A stretch of 9,295 nucleotides of DNA from REEB95 sp035632395 (GTDB taxonomy: Bacteria > Pseudomonadota > Alphaproteobacteria > ATCC43930 > CGMCC-115725). Numbering within the stretch: position 1 is the first letter of the stretch; the number at the start of each line of letters is the position of its first letter. The position numbers and the translations under genes were made by a program. The notes beneath the pieces were generated by a model. The model worked only from the letters and a program-made list of their open reading frames with translations. It searched no databases and had not been told where the DNA came from. The DNA lies in assembly GCA_035632395.1 (NCBI GenBank), contig DASQGX010000093.1:1-9295 (forward strand), in the 5' to 3' direction. Shown here in pieces: positions 5,838 to 9,295 of this stretch.

Positions 5838-7268
5838 ATGCGGATCGATCGCCTCGCTCGCATCTCTGACACCGAATGGCGGCTGCCGCCGAGTGACGGC
5901 ATGCGCGTACCGGCGGTCATTTTTGGCGACAGCGCACTGCTCGAAGACATGGACGAAAAAGTTCTCGAGCAGATACGCAACGTGGCGTGTCTCCCGGGCA
6001 TCGTCGATGCCGCCTATGCGATGCCCGATGCTCATTGGGGCTATGGCTTCCCAATCGGCGGGGTTGCTGCATTCGATCCGGCCGAGAGCGGTGTCGTTTC
6101 GGCCGGCGGTGTCGGTTTCGATATCTCGTGCGGCGTCCGTACGCTGCTCACGGGACTCAAACGCAGCGCGATCGAAGAGTTGAAGACGGCGCTGGCCGAA
6201 AGCCTGTTCCGCAATATTCCGGCCGGCGTCGGCAGTACCGGCAGGATAACCCTCGACGAGCGCGAGATGGATGCGATGCTCGTCGGCGGCGCCAGTTGGG
6301 CGGTAGCGCAAGGGTATGGCGCGACAGGCGATCTCGATCGGATCGAGGAGAACGGCCGCATTCCTGGCGCGCTTCCGGATGCTGTTTCGGCATTGGCTAA
6401 GCGGCGTCAACACGACGAGATGGGAACGTTGGGTTCGGGTAACCATTACCTCGAGGTGCAGGAAATCGTCGCAATCCATGACGAGGCGGCGGCCACGGCG
6501 TTTGGCTTGCGGCTCGGCGAGGTGGTTGTCAGCATTCATTGCGGATCCCGCGGTCTCGGTCATCAGATCGGCACCGAATTCCTGCGTGAGATGGCGATCG
6601 CGGCGCCGAGCTACGGTATCGTTCTGCCGGACCTCGAGCTCGCCTGTGCGCCGATCGACTCGGAATTAGGATGGCGCTACCTCGGCGCCATGCGCGCGGC
6701 GATCAACTGCGCACTCGCCAATCGCCAGATACTTACGCATTTGACGCGCCGGATTTTCGGCCATTTCTTTCCCGGCATCGATCTCGAGCTTCTTTTCGAC
6801 GTCTCGCACAATACCTGCAAGGAGGAAGAGCACGACGTCGCCGGCCGACATCGCCGGCTTTTCATTCATCGCAAAGGCGCCACGCGCGCGTTCGGTGCGC
6901 GACATCCCGATTTGCCTCCGGCCTATGCCGCGGTCGGCCAGCCGGTCTTTATCGGCGGCAGCATGGGCACGGCATCTGCGATCATGATTGGCGCGCCCAC
7001 GCGTCCTGAACGCGCCTTCGCCTCGGCCTGCCACGGCGCGGGCCGGGCGCTGAGCCGCCATCAAGCCCTCAAGCGTTGGCGCGGTCGCCAGGTGATCGAC
7101 GAGCTCGCAAGCCGGGGCATCATCGTCAAGAGCGCGTCTGCCCGCGGCGTCGCCGAGGAAGCGCCCGGCGCGTACAAGGACATCGATGCCGTCGTCGATG
7201 CGGCCCATGCGGCCGGCCTCGCGCGCAAGGTGGCGCGGCTCGCGCCGATCATCTGCGTCAAAGGTTGA
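5838..7268 (+). CDS. rtcB: RNA-splicing ligase RtcB, long form
   Basis: This 476-aa protein joins RNA 2',3'-cyclic phosphate or 3'-phosphate ends to 5'-OH ends using GTP and Mn2+. Motifs in order: YAMPDAHWGYGFPIGGVAA (60-78), GGVGFDISCGVRTL (90-103) with metal ligands Asp95 and Cys98, LGSGNHYLEVQ (198-208) with Asn202/His203, SIHCGSRGLGHQ (232-243) with His234, DVSHNTCKEEEH (321-332), HRKGATRAF (344-352), FIGGSMGTASAIM (371-383) and ACHGAGRALSRHQ (397-409), where His399 is the expected guanylylated residue. Length and residue spacing follow the archaeal type (about 480 aa) more than the shorter E. coli protein, and there is no intein. An in-frame stop just upstream fixes ATG 5838 as the earliest start. 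All key residues are present. No rtcA or rtcR is in the window; regulation appears to come from box 3. Confidence 0.97.
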   Translation: MRIDRLARISDTEWRLPPSDGMRVPAVIFGDSALLEDMDEKVLEQIRNVACLPGIVDAAYAMPDAHWGYGFPIGGVAAFDPAESGVVSAGGVGFDISCGVRTLLTGLKRSAIEELKTALAESLFRNIPAGVGSTGRITLDEREMDAMLVGGASWAVAQGYGATGDLDRIEENGRIPGALPDAVSALAKRRQHDEMGTLGSGNHYLEVQEIVAIHDEAAATAFGLRLGEVVVSIHCGSRGLGHQIGTEFLREMAIAAPSYGIVLPDLELACAPIDSELGWRYLGAMRAAINCALANRQILTHLTRRIFGHFFPGIDLELLFDVSHNTCKEEEHDVAGRHRRLFIHRKGATRAFGARHPDLPPAYAAVGQPVFIGGSMGTASAIMIGAPTRPERAFASACHGAGRALSRHQALKRWRGRQVIDELASRGIIVKSASARGVAEEAPGAYKDIDAVVDAAHAAGLARKVARLAPIICVKG

Positions 7269-7338
7269 ATTAAGCTCGATCGCGCCGCCGCCGCGGCTTA
7301 CGGCACGCAATTCGTCAGGGTCGTACCGAATCACGAAT

Positions 7339-8751
7339 TTAGAATGTGATCGTGGTTCGCAGTCCGAAAACCGCTTCGTCGCCGATGATTTGGCTCGTGT
7401 GCTGCGGATTCTGGATTCCGCCGCCGGGATTGATCACGTATTGGAAGTCCGGCTGCAGCTGCCACCACGGCGCGACCTGATATTGGTACGTGACTTCGAC
7501 GAAATGCTCGGCGCTTCGGACCGGGAAAGCGGTATCGGTGAAGCGAGCGGTGTCTTGGTCGAGCGCGCTGGCGCGGTCGCTGACATGTGCCCAACCATAC
7601 CCAATGCCGAACGTATCGTTATCGCGTCCGGCCAACGGCGCCTTCATGTTCACGCCTGCATTGAGACTCGCATCGATCAGATTGCGATTGGCGGGTGCGC
7701 CCATCGCGCGCGCGAAAACGCCGACCGAGCGCGGCCCATCCGGCTCGCGCCACACCATCTGGTCGATGACGCCATAAACGCTGAAATTGCCACGATATCG
7801 GCGCGCGAGATCATTGCTCGCCGCGCTCGCCAGCGACACGCCGTTGGTGTCGAACCGCTCATCGAGAAAGCTGCCGCTGTCGTACCAGCCGCCGAGCTTA
7901 TAGGTGCCCGGCAGGCCGCAAGCGATGCTGCCGCAATTCTTGGCCGGCGAGGCATTGGCCGCATATTGCAGCTCGCCGATCCACAGCGCGCCGCCGCCCA
8001 GATTGAATTTCGTTCCCGAAGCCTCGGCGCCGCGCAGCTGCGGATCGTTGTTGAACGGGCCACCCGGGGGATTGTCGTCGAACACGCCGGCGAGCACAGT
8101 TAGCGTGTCGCTCGGTTGCGCACGGACGCGTACACCGGGCGATGACAGCGGATAAGCCGGACCGCCGGCGAAAAGATCGGCGGACGGCAGCATCGGCCAG
8201 CCCATCATCGTGTTCACAAACGGGCCGGCATATTGGCTGACGATGAACTCCTGATCGACGCTCTGCTGGCCGAGCTTGATGTCCGCTTTGCCGCCGAGAA
8301 GGGCCTGCTGGTACCACAGCTCCCACAAACGCGTCGTTCGGCTGGCCTCGATACCGCTGGCGGTTTGCAGCGTGGCGAGATTATCGGTGCTGAGATTGCG
8401 ACCGTGGATCTGCAGGGCGCTGACGTCGAACGTACCGCCGGCCCATTGGAAGGCCTTGCTGGTGTCCAGGCTCAGGCTGGCCGTGGTTAGGCCGTCGTAA
8501 TCGGCGCCGGTATGGACGCCGCCGGTGACGTTGCCGAGGACCTCGCTGATTTCCTGCAGATTGAAGGTGATGCCGACGTTCTGCAGCGCCGGCCGCAAGC
8601 CACCGATATCGCCGAGCAGGTTGGACCGCTCCCATAATCCAGTTGGTGCCGGCGCCTGGTCGCCGGTCGCAGTTTGTGCCGCCGCCGGCAGTGCCCAAAA
8701 CAGGACCGCAATCCCGGCGGTTAGACATGGAAGCGTTTGCCTGTATCGCAT
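7339..8751 (-). CDS. OprB-family outer-membrane porin
   Basis: This is a 470-aa leftward gene with a Sec signal peptide (hydrophobic stretch about 7-22, likely cleavage after ALPAAAQ near 26) and a mature start of about WERSNLLGDIGGLRP (40-54). The sequence of alternating strands, LWELWYQQALLGGKADIKLG (142-161), the SPGVRVR segment (204-210) and the closing VFGLRTTITF with terminal Phe (461-470) fit a beta-barrel of the carbohydrate-selective porin OprB family. Cys273 and Cys278 could form a disulphide in a loop. Such porins are usually annotated for sugars, but this copy is divergent from a metal-uptake gene and shares its Zur-like operator region, so metal passage is possible. The ATG at 8751 has an AAGGGCGAAG ribosome site. 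It is convergent with rtcB, 70 bases apart. Confidence 0.88.
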   Translation of the reverse strand: MRYRQTLPCLTAGIAVLFWALPAAAQTATGDQAPAPTGLWERSNLLGDIGGLRPALQNVGITFNLQEISEVLGNVTGGVHTGADYDGLTTASLSLDTSKAFQWAGGTFDVSALQIHGRNLSTDNLATLQTASGIEASRTTRLWELWYQQALLGGKADIKLGQQSVDQEFIVSQYAGPFVNTMMGWPMLPSADLFAGGPAYPLSSPGVRVRAQPSDTLTVLAGVFDDNPPGGPFNNDPQLRGAEASGTKFNLGGGALWIGELQYAANASPAKNCGSIACGLPGTYKLGGWYDSGSFLDERFDTNGVSLASAASNDLARRYRGNFSVYGVIDQMVWREPDGPRSVGVFARAMGAPANRNLIDASLNAGVNMKAPLAGRDNDTFGIGYGWAHVSDRASALDQDTARFTDTAFPVRSAEHFVEVTYQYQVAPWWQLQPDFQYVINPGGGIQNPQHTSQIIGDEAVFGLRTTITF

Positions 8752-8808
8752 TCTTCGCCCTTATGATCGCTTTCGGTGATAAGGCCGCGACAAGCGTGAT
8801 CGCAGACC

Positions 8809-8825
8809 GTATGTTATAACATTTC
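8809..8825. promoter_or_regulatory. Zur-like operator between the porin and metal-binding genes
   Basis: GTATGTTATAACATTTC contains the exact palindrome ATGTTATAACAT (8811-8822). Zinc-responsive Zur repressors of Proteobacteria bind AT-rich palindromes of the TGTTATA...TATAACA kind. It sits 58 bases from the porin start and 80 bases from the binding-protein start, where it could overlap both promoters. Confidence 0.62.
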
Positions 8826-8845
8826 ACTAGACCGTGGCGGACGCT

Positions 8846-8857
8846 ACGTTATATCGT
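8846..8857. promoter_or_regulatory. Second, weaker Zur-like site or -10 region
   Basis: ACGTTATATCGT resembles the operator at 8811-8822 with mismatched outer bases. It could be a second binding site, or its TTATAT could be the -10 of the metal-binding protein gene, 50 bases before the start codon. Confidence 0.3.
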
Positions 8858-8904
8858 CGCAAACACGCAAGCATTTTAGGCCGCAATCTTTTCGAGGGGG
8901 CGTC

Positions 8905-9295
8905 ATGAAGGGTTTCTCCTTTCTGGCAGTGACGATCGCCGTGTTAAGCGCGGCGCCGGCACTTGCTGCCGGTTCCATCCCGATCGTTGCCGCCGAGAAT
9001 TTCTATGGCGACGTCGCGCACCAGATCGGCGGTGCCGACGTGACGGTAACCAGCATACTGAGCAATCCCGATGAAGACCCGCACCTGTTTGAGGCCAGCC
9101 CCTCGGTTGCGCGTGCGATCTCGGGGGCAAAGTTCGTGATTTACAGCGGCATCAACTACGATCCGTGGATGGCGAAACTGCTCGGCGCCGCCCGCAGTTC
9201 CGACCGCACGGTCATCGTGGTCGCCGAGCTCGTCGGCAAGAAAACCGGCGACAATCCGCATATCTGGTACGATCCGAACACGATGCTGGCACTTG
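8905..9295 (+). CDS. znuA: Zinc/manganese ABC transporter substrate-binding protein (ZnuA/TroA-like), N-terminal part
   Basis: The first 130 codons are present and the gene runs off the right edge. A signal peptide (MKGFSFLAVTIAVLSAAPALAA) should be cut near residue 21-22, sending the protein to the periplasm. Next come IVAAENFYGDVAHQIGG (27-43), SNPDEDPHLFEASPS (53-67) with the probable ligand His60, and GDNPHIWYDPNTM (115-127) with the probable ligand His119. These are signatures of the TroA-type cluster A-I binding proteins that deliver Zn2+ or Mn2+ to an ABC permease. The His-rich loop of many ZnuA proteins is absent between the two ligands, so manganese or broad metal use is possible. 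CGAGGGGG is a strong ribosome site. The Zur-like operator upstream favours zinc. Permease and ATPase genes are expected to the right. Confidence 0.9.
   Translation, partial: MKGFSFLAVTIAVLSAAPALAAGSIPIVAAENFYGDVAHQIGGADVTVTSILSNPDEDPHLFEASPSVARAISGAKFVIYSGINYDPWMAKLLGAARSSDRTVIVVAELVGKKTGDNPHIWYDPNTMLAL

Noticed and set aside
5112..6563. 483-codon open frame on the minus strand opposite the 83-aa gene, archease and rtcB
   Set aside because: It spans three well-supported plus-strand genes and has no family features of its own.
7309..7339. Inverted repeat AATTCGT / ACGAATT between rtcB and the porin, considered as a bidirectional terminator
   Set aside because: The stem has only seven pairs that are mostly A-T, the loop is 17 bases and no T-run follows; it also overlaps the porin stop codon.
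7186..8103. 305-codon plus-strand frame opposite the porin
   Set aside because: Shadow of the OprB-family gene, which has a signal peptide and porin C-terminus. The plus frame also begins inside rtcB.

Overview
This is a GC-rich window with alphaproteobacterial character. The evidence for that is the three FNR/FixK-type boxes of the TTGATCTAGATCAA form, an OprB-type porin and a TroA-type metal-binding protein. I cannot resolve the genus; a member of Hyphomicrobiales or Rhodospirillales would fit. Long open frames opposite several genes are codon-bias shadows and were ignored.

Left end (1-519): this looks like the right-hand end of an integrated element. A tyrosine-recombinase (phage-type integrase) gene runs leftward off the window. 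About 165 bp behind its start lies a copy of only the 3' part of an initiator tRNA-fMet gene, from the anticodon loop to CCA. That is the displaced attachment core expected where an element has integrated into a tRNA 3' end. DNA to the right of it should be older chromosome.

Middle (about 634-7268): three successive rightward transcription units, each headed by a near-perfect FNR/FixK palindrome (634-647, 3254-3267, 5006-5019). Unit 1 is a 52-aa unknown protein, a COG2403-type P-loop 'predicted GTPase' related to cyclic 2,3-diphosphoglycerate synthetase, and a carbamate kinase (arcC) whose start overlaps the preceding stop. Unit 2 is a possible 53-aa leader ORF, an 86-aa conserved-looking hypothetical protein and a soluble CapA-family protein. 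Unit 3 is an 83-aa hypothetical protein, archease and the RNA ligase RtcB. The shared boxes suggest one low-oxygen regulon that combines carbamoyl-phosphate/ATP metabolism, an uncharacterised nucleotide-binding enzyme, a predicted metallophosphatase-like protein and RNA repair. I regard this combination as the most interesting content of the window.

Right end (7339-9295): convergent to rtcB is a leftward OprB-family outer-membrane porin. Divergent from it is the start of a zinc/manganese ABC-transporter substrate-binding protein (ZnuA-like), cut by the window end. The 153-bp space between them holds an exact palindrome, ATGTTATAACAT, that resembles a Zur operator, plus a weaker second copy. 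This suggests that the porin and the metal uptake protein are co-regulated by zinc.
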